A stretch of 64,000 nucleotides of DNA from JAWKWA01 sp041397765 (GTDB taxonomy: Bacteria; Pseudomonadota; Alphaproteobacteria; Rhizobiales; Hyphomicrobiaceae). Numbering within the stretch: the stretch's first letter is position 1; the number at the start of each line of letters is the position of its first letter. Under the pieces are notes generated by a model that was not told the DNA's origin, did not search any database, and worked only from the letters and a program-made list of their open reading frames with translations. Below are positions 1-9,176 of this stretch, in pieces. The position numbers and the translations under genes were made by a program. Location: assembly GCA_041397765.1 (NCBI GenBank), contig JAWKWA010000001.1:285394-349393 (forward strand), written 5' to 3'.

Positions 1-602
1 GCGAAGGCGGCGAAATGCGTGCTGTTGACGAATGGTCCGGCGGCATAGTTGCCGAAACTGGCGATCGTGTAGGGATTCTTCTCGCGGAACAGCACATGGC
101 GTCCATCGAGTGCGATGTCGAGGAGGGCGTAGATGCTGCAGAGCGTCGCCGAAAGCGCGACGGCGAGCATGATCCGCCGTGCCATGGCCGGCGCAGCCGA
201 GAGTCGAACCGCCAGCGCGAACACGACCGCAACCGTGAAGAAGCGTGCGAGATACGTGACCGTACTCCACGGATCGAGACCGATGGCGCCGCCGATCGGC
301 TCGCCGAGCGCTTCGGCCGCCATCTGCCAGAGCGGGTGATGCAAGGACGACGGCGTGAAGGGTGCCGCCTGCAAGGCCGCCCAGGCCATGACCGCGAGGA
401 AGCCGAGCGTCGGCGCGGCAATCCAGACCGGCGGGATGCGCAAGGCTTCGCCGTTGCCGGGGTAGATCGCCATCCATGCGAGCAGGAGCGCGAAGACGAC
501 CGCGTTCAGCGCCCATGCAACTTGCGAGACGCCGCCATACCACAGCGGCGACAGCACGAGTGCCAGCAGGAAGGCGCCCTGCAGAACGGAGGCGACATCC
601 AT
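1..602 (-). CDS. O-antigen ligase/polymerase-like membrane protein, N-terminal part
   Basis: The reverse strand is open from an ATG at 602 to the window edge (200 codons), so the C-terminus lies outside. The translation starts MDVASVLQGAFLLALVL and shows several hydrophobic segments separated by short loops. It ends in FVNSTHFAAF, which resembles the FVNxNHFAxx motif of O-antigen ligase/Wzy-type polymerases. Such inner-membrane proteins polymerise or ligate undecaprenyl-linked glycan on the periplasmic side. Its position beside pseudaminic acid genes, divergent from pseG, supports a role in the same surface glycan. Ligase and polymerase cannot be told apart without the C-terminal periplasmic loop. 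Confidence 0.7.
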   Translation of the reverse strand, partial: MDVASVLQGAFLLALVLSPLWYGGVSQVAWALNAVVFALLLAWMAIYPGNGEALRIPPVWIAAPTLGFLAVMAWAALQAAPFTPSSLHHPLWQMAAEALGEPIGGAIGLDPWSTVTYLARFFTVAVVFALAVRLSAAPAMARRIMLAVALSATLCSIYALLDIALDGRHVLFREKNPYTIASFGNYAAGPFVNSTHFAAF

Positions 603-840
603 GCGCCCCGCTGTGCGCCGGCGCGACGATTGCGCGTCCATGCGGCTCTCTCCCGAATCATCCGACCGGGGAACGTTCGGGCAAACGCGTGCCTTGGAGC
701 AAGCCCGCGATGTCCGGATCGCCGATGGCGAGCGCGCGGTGTGCCGCGGCCGCATCTTTGACGCGGCGGCCAGCGGCGGTAGGCTGCGCGGCGCAGCGAT
801 TCCAAGGCGCGGTGCGATCTGCAAGGCGAAGGTGACATCT

Positions 841-1914
841 ATGGGGGACCCCCGACCATTGCGGATCGCAGTTCGCGCCGATGCGAGCGCAAGGATCGGC
901 GGCGGGCATGTCATGCGGTGCCTGACTCTCGCACATATGCTGGGCACCAGGGGCGCGGAGGTGCTGTGGCTGTGCAACGCCGAGACGGTCGCGACGGTGC
1001 CGCGTCTGGCGACGCCCGGGCGCCTGATCGCCGAGGCCAGCGACTACCCGACCATCGCTGGGGCGATCGCACGGACCTGGGACGGAGCGGCCGACGGGCT
1101 CATCATCGACCATTACGGCATCGATCGCCGGCTGGAGGAGCAGCTGCGCGCGGTCGCATCGACGCTGATGGTGGTGGACGATCTTGCCGACCGTCCGCAC
1201 GATTGCGACCTGCTGCTCGACCAGACCTTCGGGCGCGAGGCGGACGACTACGAGGGGCTGGTCCCGGATGGCTGTCGCATCCTGACGGGCGCCGGCTTTG
1301 CGCTGCTGCGCCCGGAGTTCGCGGCGGCGCGCGAAGCGGCGCTCGCGCGCCGATCGGCTGGTCGAGACGTCGGCCGCGTGCTGATCTCGCTCGGGCTCGG
1401 CGATGTCGCCGAAGTAACCGCCATGGCGTTGCGGGCGGCTCTCGCGGCGACGCCGGACGATGTCGCCATCGACGTCGTCGTCGGGCGCGGTGCGATCGGC
1501 TCGCCCGACATCGCCGCGATGGCGCGGTCGCACGCGCGCATCGCACTCCATTGCGACGTCACGGACATGAGCCGGCTCATGAGTGCGGCCGATCTGGCGG
1601 TCGGCGCGGCGGGCTCGACGAGCTGGGAACGCTGCTGCCTCGGTCTGCCGAGCGTCCTCGTCGTGCTTGCGGACAATCAACGGCTGGTGGCGCGCCAGCT
1701 CGCCGCGGCCGGTGCCGCCATCGCGATCGAGACGCCGGCAGCAGACGCGCTCGGAGCCGCGCTCGCTGCGCTCTGCGCATCGCGCGGTCTACGCACCGCC
1801 ATGGCAACGGCCGCCGCCGCGATCGTGCCCGGCGACGGTGCGGCGCGTGTTGCAGAAGTGCTGCTATCGCTTCTGCAATCGCGGATCGATGCCGCGGCGA
1901 GCGTATGCGGCTGA
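841..1914 (+). CDS. pseG: PseG, UDP-2,4-diacetamido-2,4,6-trideoxy-beta-L-altropyranose hydrolase
   Basis: A 357-aa GT-B-fold nucleotide-sugar hydrolase that removes UDP from the bis-acetamido sugar in pseudaminic acid synthesis. The N-terminus has RADASARIGGGHVMRCLTLA, the typical PseG loop with the GGGH catalytic histidine. The C-terminal half has GAAGSTSWERCCLGLPSV, the GxGGxTxWE-type nucleotide-binding segment. The ATG at 841 is chosen because homology begins within ten residues of it. The open frame continues upstream to 601 but that part is low-complexity and unlike the family. It is first in the plus-strand run pseG-pseI-acyltransferase-spsF and divergent from the O-antigen ligase-like gene. 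No GNAT (PseH) domain is fused to it. Confidence 0.9.
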   Translation: MGDPRPLRIAVRADASARIGGGHVMRCLTLAHMLGTRGAEVLWLCNAETVATVPRLATPGRLIAEASDYPTIAGAIARTWDGAADGLIIDHYGIDRRLEEQLRAVASTLMVVDDLADRPHDCDLLLDQTFGREADDYEGLVPDGCRILTGAGFALLRPEFAAAREAALARRSAGRDVGRVLISLGLGDVAEVTAMALRAALAATPDDVAIDVVVGRGAIGSPDIAAMARSHARIALHCDVTDMSRLMSAADLAVGAAGSTSWERCCLGLPSVLVVLADNQRLVARQLAAAGAAIAIETPAADALGAALAALCASRGLRTAMATAAAAIVPGDGAARVAEVLLSLLQSRIDAAASVCG

Positions 1915-2102
1915 ATTGACGGTCGAGCGTGTCCGATCGCCCATGCTACCAATCGGGCCGGGAGCGTGCCGATCGCGCGTCGCGCGGAACCGTCAGGTGC
2001 AATCGGCGCCGACAGTGCAACGTCTCGGATTCCCGGCGTCCCATTGCGGTCGAGGGGGCAGCACGGACTGCGGCGTCGCGCGCGAGCCGGCAAGCAGGTG
2101 AG

Positions 2103-3194
2103 ATGGAGGCGAAGGTGCAGAAGCGGCAGATGGGCGGGACGCAGCAGCAGCCGGTCCTCATGATCGACGGCCGCGTGATCGGCCCGGGCCATCCGCCCTA
2201 TGTGATCGCCGAGCTCTCCGGCAATCACAATGGCAGCCTCGAGCGCGCGCTCCAGATGGTCGACGTCGCAGCCGACACCGGCGCCGACGCGATCAAGATC
2301 CAGACCTATACGGCCGACACGCTGACCATCGCGTGCGACCGGCCGGACTTCCGCATCACCGGCGGCCTGTGGGACGGCTATACGCTGCACGACCTCTACA
2401 AGGAGGCGTACACACCCTACGAATGGCATGCGGCGATCTTCGAACGGGCGCGCAAACGAGGCATCACCCTGTTCTCGACGCCCTTCGACGAGAGTGCGAT
2501 CGAACTGCTCGAGGGGCTCGGGGCGCCGGCCTACAAGATCGCGTCCTTCGAGATCGTCGATCTGCCGCTGATCGCGCGCGTCGCCCGGGCGGGGAAACCG
2601 ATGATCATCTCGACCGGCCTTGCCAATCTCGGCGAGATCTCCGAGGCGGTCGATGCGGCGCGCAACGGCGGTGCCGACGGCGTCGCACTCCTCCATTGCA
2701 TCAGCTCCTATCCGGCGCCGATCGAGGATGCCAATGTCCGCACCGTGCCGCATCTGGCCGAGGCTTTCGGCGTCGTGGGCGGGCTCTCGGACCACACGCC
2801 CGGCTCGGCGGCGGCGGTGGCATCGGTGGTGCTCGGCGGCTCGATCGTCGAGAAGCACATGACGCTTGCGCGTGCCGATGGCGGTCCGGATGCGGCCTTC
2901 TCGCTCGAGCCGGACGAGTTCCGCGCGCTCGTCTCGGATTGCCACAATGCCTGGGCGGCGCTCGGCCGGGTGCACTACGACCTCGAAGGCTGCGAGCGCG
3001 GCAATATCGTGTTCCGTCGTTCGCTCTATGCCGTGCAGCCGATCGGCGAGGGCGAGGCGTTCAGTGCGAGCAATGTGCGCTCGATCCGTCCTGGGCACGG
3101 GCTGCCGCCCAAGCATCTGCCGGATCTGATCGGGCGCAAGGCGACGCGGGCGATCGCCTATGGCGAAGCGCTCGACTGGAGCATGATCCGGTGA
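2103..3194 (+). CDS. pseI: PseI, pseudaminic acid synthase
   Basis: A 363-aa NeuB-family synthase that condenses phosphoenolpyruvate with the PseG product to give pseudaminic acid. The NeuB barrel starts at YVIAELSGNHNGSLERAL and includes ADAIKIQTYTADT (lysine contacting phosphate), FSTPFDESAIELL, KIASFEI, ISTGLAN and the metal-binding GGLSDHTPG. A C-terminal SAF/antifreeze-like domain follows (RSLYAVQPIGEGEAF to the end). The start at 2103 is uncertain: ATGs at 2130 and 2160 are also in frame, and the region before 2160 is not conserved in the family. Its stop overlaps the GTG of the next gene by 4 nt, which suggests coupled translation. Confidence 0.92.
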   Translation: MEAKVQKRQMGGTQQQPVLMIDGRVIGPGHPPYVIAELSGNHNGSLERALQMVDVAADTGADAIKIQTYTADTLTIACDRPDFRITGGLWDGYTLHDLYKEAYTPYEWHAAIFERARKRGITLFSTPFDESAIELLEGLGAPAYKIASFEIVDLPLIARVARAGKPMIISTGLANLGEISEAVDAARNGGADGVALLHCISSYPAPIEDANVRTVPHLAEAFGVVGGLSDHTPGSAAAVASVVLGGSIVEKHMTLARADGGPDAAFSLEPDEFRALVSDCHNAWAALGRVHYDLEGCERGNIVFRRSLYAVQPIGEGEAFSASNVRSIRPGHGLPPKHLPDLIGRKATRAIAYGEALDWSMIR

Positions 3195-4351
3195 GCGGCG
3201 AAGGCGCGGCAGTGTCGCCACGACGATCGGTCGATGGATCCGGGGCAGGTGGCCGGCGCGGCAATCTGCCTGCGGTCCAGGTGATGCGGCTGATCGCGGC
3301 CTCGATGGTGGTCGTCTATCATGCCGAGGTGCAGGTGCGGCGGCTGTCGCCGGACGCGACGCTCGATCTTGGAATCGGAGCGGCGGGAGTCGACCTGTTC
3401 TTCGTCATCAGCGGCTTCATCATGGTCTATGTGACATCGATGAAGCCGCAGAGCGGCAGCGAGTTCCTGCTCAACAGGCTGGCACGCATCGCGCCGCTCT
3501 ACTGGCTCTACATGACGGCGATGGTTGCCGGGCTGGCGATCGCTCCCGCTCTCTTCAAGAGCTCGGCCTTCGATCCCCCGCATCTGGTGCTGTCCTATCT
3601 GTTCGTGCCGTTCCCGCATCCGGTGCTCGGCATCGAGCGGCCCTTTCTGCCTCTCGGCTGGACGCTCAACTACGAGATGTTCTTCTATGCCGTCTTCGCT
3701 GCCTTGATGTGGATGCCGCTCGGGCGCCGCGTGACGGCGATGGCGGGCGGCTTCGCGATGCTGGCGGCCATCGGCTGGATGTTTCCGGGCCTGCCGTCAC
3801 CGGTCTCGTTCTATGCGAGCGGCATGCTGCTCGAATTCGTGTTCGGCATGGTGATCGGCATCGCCTTCGTGCGCCATGTACCGAGCTCGCTTGCCGCGAT
3901 CGCGGGTGCCATGGTGGTGGCCTCGGCGCTCGTCGCGGTCGGCGTGCTCTCGGGCGTCTCGGAGGGGCCCGAGCGTGTGATCTACTGGGGCATTCCGGCC
4001 GCGGTCGTGATCGCGACTGTGCTGCACCTGGAACGGGAAGGGCTCTGGCCGCGCATGCCCGTCGTCGAGTTGCTCGGCGATGCGTCCTACTCGATCTATC
4101 TGTCGCATATCTTCGTGCTGCCGGTGGCGGCCGGGCTGCTCACCCGTTTCGGCGTGCTCGATCTGCTCGGCGCGACCGCGCTTCGGGCAATGCTGCTGGT
4201 GATCGCCGTTGCAGCCGGGACCCTCGCCTATCTCGTCATCGAGCGGCCGGTGATCCGCTCGAGCACGCGGCTGCTGAAATCCGTGCAGGGGCCGAGGCGG
4301 GGAACGGCCGGAACACCCGAGCGGATGCTGCGGCCGGCGACGCGCGCATGA
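3191..4351 (+). CDS. Acyltransferase 3 (OafA/YrhL-type) membrane O-acyltransferase
   Basis: A 386-aa polytopic membrane protein beginning at a GTG that overlaps the pseI stop. Acyltransferase-3 hallmarks are visible: MRLIAASMVVVYHAEV in helix 1 with the conserved YH, DLFFVISGFIMVYV, an RLARIAPLYWLY motif (RxxRIxPxYW), LGWTLNYEMFFY, and a late ASYSIYLSHIFV helix. These enzymes transfer acetyl or other short acyl groups from the cytoplasm to sugars of surface polysaccharides. Here the target is probably the pseudaminic-acid-containing glycan. It could in principle compensate for the missing PseH, but PseH is a soluble GNAT acting on a nucleotide sugar, so glycan decoration is the more likely role. 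Confidence 0.85.
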   Translation: MSGEGAAVSPRRSVDGSGAGGRRGNLPAVQVMRLIAASMVVVYHAEVQVRRLSPDATLDLGIGAAGVDLFFVISGFIMVYVTSMKPQSGSEFLLNRLARIAPLYWLYMTAMVAGLAIAPALFKSSAFDPPHLVLSYLFVPFPHPVLGIERPFLPLGWTLNYEMFFYAVFAALMWMPLGRRVTAMAGGFAMLAAIGWMFPGLPSPVSFYASGMLLEFVFGMVIGIAFVRHVPSSLAAIAGAMVVASALVAVGVLSGVSEGPERVIYWGIPAAVVIATVLHLEREGLWPRMPVVELLGDASYSIYLSHIFVLPVAAGLLTRFGVLDLLGATALRAMLLVIAVAAGTLAYLVIERPVIRSSTRLLKSVQGPRRGTAGTPERMLRPATRA

Positions 4352-4425
4352 GGTTTGCCGCTGCGCCACCTTCGCGGTGATCGGCGGTGCCCGAGCGAAG
4401 AACTCCGATCTGGGAAGGTGTGTCG

Positions 4426-5139
4426 ATGATACTCGCAATCCTGCAGGCCCGGATGTCGTCTTCGCGACTGCCGGGCAAGGTGCTGAAGGATCTCGTCGGA
4501 AGGCCGATGCTCGGACGCCAGATCGACCGGTTGCGACGCTGCAGGACGATCGACCGGCTGGTGATCGCAACGAGCGTCGATCAGAGCGATGCGGCGATCT
4601 CGGCGTTCGCGGCAGCCGAAGGCATAGGCTGCCACCGCGGGCCGCTCAACGACGTGCTCGGCCGCTATGCCGAGACGGCCGACAAGTTCGGGCCCGCCGA
4701 TCACGTCGTGCGGCTCACTGCCGACTGTCCGCTCACCGATCCGCAGGTGATCGACGATGTGATCGCGCTGCACCTGCGCGAACGGGCCGACTACACGAGC
4801 AATTCGGTCGAGCGGACATTCCCCAAGGGGCTCGATGTCGAGGTGATGACGCAGGCGGCGCTGATGCGCGCCCATGCGGAAGCGGACACGCCCTCGCATC
4901 GCGAGCATGTGACGATGTATATCTACCGCAATCCCGAATTGTTCCGCATCGTGCAGCATCGGCAGCATCCCGATCGCAGCGCCTTGCGCTGGACGGTCGA
5001 CTACCCGCAGGATTTCGCGATGGTCGAGCAGGTCTACCGTCTGCTGCTACCGGAGGCGACCGCGTTCGGTCAGGCCGAGATTCTCGCCTGCCTTGCCGAG
5101 CATCCCGGGATCGCGGCTATGAACGAAGGTCTCGTCTGA
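4426..5139 (+). CDS. SpsF-type cytidylyltransferase-like protein, probable CMP-Pse synthetase
   Basis: A 237-aa GT-A/nucleotidyltransferase-fold protein beginning MILAILQARMSSSRLPGKVL, the signature of the SpsF family (QARxxSxRLPGKVL, triphosphate loop). VVRLTADCPLTDP carries the metal-binding aspartates, and RWTVDYPQDF is the typical late motif. In pse clusters this position is filled by the CTP-dependent PseF; this protein is the only visible candidate for activation to CMP-pseudaminic acid. The ATG at 4426 has GGAAGG seven bases upstream and is preferred over the GTG at 4387, which lacks such a site. The specific substrate is inferred from context only. Confidence 0.8.
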   Translation: MILAILQARMSSSRLPGKVLKDLVGRPMLGRQIDRLRRCRTIDRLVIATSVDQSDAAISAFAAAEGIGCHRGPLNDVLGRYAETADKFGPADHVVRLTADCPLTDPQVIDDVIALHLRERADYTSNSVERTFPKGLDVEVMTQAALMRAHAEADTPSHREHVTMYIYRNPELFRIVQHRQHPDRSALRWTVDYPQDFAMVEQVYRLLLPEATAFGQAEILACLAEHPGIAAMNEGLV

Positions 5140-5206
5140 GGCAGGCCGGTCGCGAGCGCGTCGCGCCGATTGCCGGCAATGCCGCGATGGCGAAACCTTG
5201 CTGTCG

Positions 5207-6328
5207 TCAGGCCGCCAGCACCTCGTCATAGAGCGCGAGCGCGGAACGGCGCAGCGCATCTGGCGAGTAGTTGGCGAGCGCGCGCTCGAAACCGGCGTCG
5301 CCGAGGCGGCGGCGAAGCGCGGCATCGTCCCTGAGGCGGCGGATCGCGGCGGAGAGTGCAACGGAATCGCCGGGCGGCACGACGAGGCCCGTCTCGTTCG
5401 CTCGCGTCACGTCGGTGACGCCGCTTGGCAGGTCGGTCGTGAGGATGGGCAGGCTGCAGAGCTGTGCCTCGACCTGGACGATGCCGAAAGCTTCCGCGGT
5501 CGACGTGCTCGGCAGGACGAAGGCATCGGAGGCGCGCAGCACGGCGTGCTTCCCGGTCTCGTCGACGCCACCCAGAAAGCGAATGCGATCGCCGACGCCG
5601 AGCGCTGCGGCCCGTGCCTCCAGTGCCGGGCGCTCGCGCCCCTCGCCGACGACGAGGCAGCGGACGTTTCCGGCCTCCGGCAGCGCATCGATCAGCACAT
5701 CGAGCCCCTTGTAGGGCACCAGGCGGCCGACGAAGGAGAGCAGCAGGTCGACATCCTGATGCTCGGCGCGCAAGGCGGCGATGCGCGAGAGAACGGCTGG
5801 TGTCGGCGCGAAGCGGGCCGGGTCGATCGCCATCGGCAGGGCATGGAAGGGCACGTCGATGCCGGCGGTGTCGCGGGCGAGATCGCGGTTCTTCAGCGAG
5901 AGCACGGTGACGGCGTCGGTGTGGCGCAGCAAGCGGCGATAGAGACTGCGCGCGACGGTGCCGGCGGCACCGAAGCCCACCATGTCGGCGTGGTGCGTGA
6001 CGATCAGCCTGGAATTGCGGCCGAGCGCGTGCACGAGAGCGACGCCGAACACGTTTGGCACATGCAGATGGATGAGGTCGTAGCGTTCGGCGGCGAGGGC
6101 GCCGATCATGCCGGGCGAGATCGGCTGCGGTCCCGCCTTGACGAGGGTGGCATGGCGCACGACGCGGTATTTCTCGTGCTGCTCGACCGTGCTCGTACGA
6201 TCCTCGGAATGGACGAGAACGGTGAGCTCATGGCGCTCGCCGACAACCTCGGCAAGGCCGTAGGTGAACTCCTCGATGCCGCCACGGGTCGGGGGAAAGT
6301 ACTTGCCGACCATCAGGACCTTGGCCAT
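5207..6328 (-). CDS. GT4-family glycosyltransferase
   Basis: A 373-aa GT-B retaining glycosyltransferase. The N-terminal domain opens MAKVLMVGKYFPPTRGGIEEF, with the glycine-rich acceptor loop PPTRGGIE. The C-terminal domain has SFVGRLVPYKGLDVLIDAL and the E-x7-E motif EAFGIVQVE that holds the nucleotide sugar. It probably adds a hexose or hexosamine to the lipid-linked repeat unit on the cytoplasmic face of the inner membrane. It is last in a minus-strand series from the sugar transferase at 12.6 kb and converges with the spsF-like gene. Donor and acceptor cannot be read from the sequence. Confidence 0.88.
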   Translation of the reverse strand: MAKVLMVGKYFPPTRGGIEEFTYGLAEVVGERHELTVLVHSEDRTSTVEQHEKYRVVRHATLVKAGPQPISPGMIGALAAERYDLIHLHVPNVFGVALVHALGRNSRLIVTHHADMVGFGAAGTVARSLYRRLLRHTDAVTVLSLKNRDLARDTAGIDVPFHALPMAIDPARFAPTPAVLSRIAALRAEHQDVDLLLSFVGRLVPYKGLDVLIDALPEAGNVRCLVVGEGRERPALEARAAALGVGDRIRFLGGVDETGKHAVLRASDAFVLPSTSTAEAFGIVQVEAQLCSLPILTTDLPSGVTDVTRANETGLVVPPGDSVALSAAIRRLRDDAALRRRLGDAGFERALANYSPDALRRSALALYDEVLAA

Positions 6329-6475
6329 TCAGCGGCTCCTCGTTGCGCGGCTTGCGGTGACCGGAGCGCCTTCCGATCGGATGAGAACGGTTCGGTGCTC
6401 CGAAGTGGAGTTCCTTTCGCATTTTCGCTCGACGTTGCGGTGTCCGTTTCGTCGGAAGATGCGCGAGGTGCACTG

Positions 6476-7930
6476 TCAGGATGCGAGACGCTCCGCCGTT
6501 CCGGCGGGGGCATGGGATCGCATGACCCGCATCATCGCTTCGCCGACGGCGGCGATGTTGGCCTCGTCGAGACAAGAGGGATTGCTGACGGGATCGCTGA
6601 TCAAGCCCTCGGACGACTGGGCGACGAGCCAGGCGAGAAAGTCCTCGATCCGCTGGTCGCGCGCGGGATCCTTGCGCATCGCATCCGCCTCGGCGATGAG
6701 GTCCGCCATGGCGGCGCTCGTCATCGCATAGGGATCGAAGGCAGTCCTCAGCAGCAGCGGAGCAAAGAAGAGGCGGCCGAATGTGACGGCGGGAATCCCG
6801 AGGATACCTGCCTCCATGCAAGATGTGCCGCTCGCCGAGGCGACCAGCGATGCGCGCCGCATGATCGCCATGCCGTCCTCGTCGGGATCGATCAGACGCA
6901 CGCCCGGGATGCGCAGCAGCGCCTCGTAGTAGCCGAGCGAGCGATCGCCGATGGCGTGATTGTGCTCCTTCACCCAGATTTCCCAATCGAAGGGCAGGAC
7001 GCGGGCGAGTGCGCGGATGGCTTCCAGCTGGTTGTCGAACGGGGCACCGAAAACGTCGACGGACGACTCGGGCTGCTTGTGCAGCGTCACGAACACGAAA
7101 GGCCGCGTCGGGTTTGCGGGAGCCCGCTCGAAGCGGGGATAGGATCGGGCCCGCACGGCATGGAGGCGCGCACCGATGCGGCGGCGGCTGCGCACCACGA
7201 GGCCGGGCACGGTGTGATCGAACCGGTCGTCGCCGGCGCGCGTCATGCCCTTGCGCGCCTCTTCCAGCCAGTGCGTGCGGAAGCGCTGCGGATTCCTGTT
7301 CGTCGTGAAGTAGTAGGGCCGCTCGCCGCGCTCGCGGACCGATCGGATGGTCGCACGCGCGATCTCGCGGTCGGCAGCGCCTGGTTCACGGATCTCGCTC
7401 ACGCGGTCATGCTGCAGGGTGGGGAAGAAGGCGATGCGGCTCGAGGGCACGCGGATGGTGAACGGCGACCAGTAGTGGCCGCCTGAGGCCTGCAGGACGG
7501 CGCTGGCGATCATCTCGGGTGCCCAGGTCGGCTCGCCGAAACCGTAGTCGATGCCGTGCGCGGCGACGAACCGGTCGATCTCGCGCGCGACGATGCTGAC
7601 ATAGGCATCCTTCTGCGGTCCCTGGCGCCGGTTCAGCTCGCGATCCATGATGAGGATGCTCTTCATGGAGGTGCCGCTCGCGGTCTCGATGCGCCGCAGG
7701 CGCTGGAGATCGAGCGGTGTTCCGCCCATGCCGGCTTCCCACTCCCAGCCGTGCCGATGCAGATGCAGGATGCGTCCGTCCTGCCAGCCGTCGGCCGCCA
7801 GCATCTGCGACCAGCGCTCGCCGACGCTCACCCAGTGCACCTCGGCGCCCTCGCCCGCCAGACGTTTGCCGAGAGCGCTGTAGAACGCGGTCTTCCTCTG
7901 ATTGGTCACGAAGAGTAGCCGCGGCTTCAT
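6476..7930 (-). CDS. KpsC/KpsS-like capsule polysaccharide protein (484 aa), function uncertain
   Basis: The 484-aa product begins MKPRLLFVTNQRKTAFYSAL and has no signal peptide or membrane segment. The second half has FVFVTLHKQPESSVDVFG, EIWVKEHNHAIGD and ASASGTSCMEAGILGIPAV. This arrangement resembles GT-B capsule synthesis proteins (PLHxQPE, VKEHP, then a GTxxxEA nucleotide-binding loop). It may therefore transfer a nonulosonic or Kdo-like sugar from a CMP donor, which would fit a pseudaminic acid locus. The N-terminal 200 residues match nothing I recognise. It lies 57 bp downstream of pseC on the same strand. The family assignment is tentative. Confidence 0.6.
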   Translation of the reverse strand: MKPRLLFVTNQRKTAFYSALGKRLAGEGAEVHWVSVGERWSQMLAADGWQDGRILHLHRHGWEWEAGMGGTPLDLQRLRRIETASGTSMKSILIMDRELNRRQGPQKDAYVSIVAREIDRFVAAHGIDYGFGEPTWAPEMIASAVLQASGGHYWSPFTIRVPSSRIAFFPTLQHDRVSEIREPGAADREIARATIRSVRERGERPYYFTTNRNPQRFRTHWLEEARKGMTRAGDDRFDHTVPGLVVRSRRRIGARLHAVRARSYPRFERAPANPTRPFVFVTLHKQPESSVDVFGAPFDNQLEAIRALARVLPFDWEIWVKEHNHAIGDRSLGYYEALLRIPGVRLIDPDEDGMAIMRRASLVASASGTSCMEAGILGIPAVTFGRLFFAPLLLRTAFDPYAMTSAAMADLIAEADAMRKDPARDQRIEDFLAWLVAQSSEGLISDPVSNPSCLDEANIAAVGEAMMRVMRSHAPAGTAERLAS

Positions 7931-7987
7931 GAGAGTGCTCCTGCTCCTTGGCGATGGGATCGCGAGGCGGGCGATTTCGAGGTGACG

Positions 7988-9142
7988 TCAGCCCGCCAGA
8001 GAGGCGACGGCGGCGATGACGCGGTCGATGTCGGCGGCGGTCATGGCGGGGAACATCGGCAGGGTCAGGATGTCCTCGTAGGCGGCCTCGGCGACGGGGC
8101 AAAGGCCGGGGCCGGTGCCGAACCGCTCGCGGTAGAAGCTCATCAGGTGCACGGGTCTGTAATGCACATTGGCGCCGATGCCTCGATTGCGGAGGCTTGC
8201 GAAGGCCTCGGCGCGTTCGATGCGCAGGCGGTCGAGCCGCAGCCTGACGACATAGAGATGGTGGGCATTGGTGCGGTCGGCGCGCGTCACGAGGGGCGCG
8301 ACGTGTCCGAGCCCGGCAAAGCCGCGGTCATAGGCGGCGGCGATCTCCTGGCGGCGCGACACCCAGCGGTCGAGATGGGCGAGCTGCGCCATCCCGAGCG
8401 CGCATTGCACGTCGGGCAGGCGGAAATTGTAGCCGAGCTCGACCATGTCGTAGACGAAGCGGCCCTTGGTCTCGCGGCTGCGCGCGTCGCTGTCGATACC
8501 GTGATTGCGGAAACGCCGCATGTGACGTGCGAACCCGGTGTCGTCGGTGACGGTCATGCCGCCTTCACAGGTCGTCAGGTGCTTCACGGGATGGAACGAG
8601 AAGCAGGAGATGTCGGCGAGCGTGCCGGTGCGTCGGCCGCGATAGGTTGCGCCGGGAGAGTGGCAGGCATCGGCGACGAGGCGCAGGCCGTGGCGCGTCG
8701 CAATGGCGCGCAGCGCATCGTAGTCGGCGGGCTGGCCGGCATAGTCGACGGCGACGATGGCGCGCGTGCGCGGGCCGATCAGCGCCTCGACACGTGCGGG
8801 GTCGATGAGCAGCGTGTCCGGCTCGACATCGACGAAGACCGGGCGGCCGCCCTCGTAGACCGCGGCATTGGCGGAGGCCGCGAATGTGAGCGCCGGGACG
8901 ATCACCTCGTCGCCGGCGCCGATGCCGATGGCGCGCATCGCGGCATGGAGTGCCGCGGTGCCGCTGTTGAGCGCGACGCCCTCGCGCGCGCCGCACCAGG
9001 CGGCGAACGCCTCCTCGAAGGCGCCGACCTTCGGGCCGGTGGTGAGCCAGGCGGAGCGGAGCGTCTCGACCACCGCCTCGATATCGCTCTCGGCGATCTC
9101 CTGGCGGCCATAGGGGATGAATGTCTTGTCACTCACGATCAT
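7988..9142 (-). CDS. pseC: PseC, UDP-4-amino-4,6-dideoxy-N-acetyl-beta-L-altrosamine transaminase
   Basis: A 384-aa DegT/DnrJ/EryC1/StrS PLP aminotransferase that converts the PseB 4-keto sugar to its 4-amino derivative. It starts with FIPYGRQEIAESDIEAVVE, as PseC proteins do. It contains LNSGTAALHAAM (phosphate binding), ADACHSPGATYRG (aspartate facing the PLP nitrogen) and FSFHPVKHLTTCEGG, where the lysine of HPVKHL forms the internal aldimine. Length is typical of the family. The gene begins 34 bp after the end of pseB on the same strand, so the two are probably co-transcribed in pathway order. Confidence 0.93.
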   Translation of the reverse strand: MIVSDKTFIPYGRQEIAESDIEAVVETLRSAWLTTGPKVGAFEEAFAAWCGAREGVALNSGTAALHAAMRAIGIGAGDEVIVPALTFAASANAAVYEGGRPVFVDVEPDTLLIDPARVEALIGPRTRAIVAVDYAGQPADYDALRAIATRHGLRLVADACHSPGATYRGRRTGTLADISCFSFHPVKHLTTCEGGMTVTDDTGFARHMRRFRNHGIDSDARSRETKGRFVYDMVELGYNFRLPDVQCALGMAQLAHLDRWVSRRQEIAAAYDRGFAGLGHVAPLVTRADRTNAHHLYVVRLRLDRLRIERAEAFASLRNRGIGANVHYRPVHLMSFYRERFGTGPGLCPVAEAAYEDILTLPMFPAMTAADIDRVIAAVASLAG

Positions 9143-9176
9143 TCTTGCTCCGCTGCCTCACCGTTCCGCCCGAATG

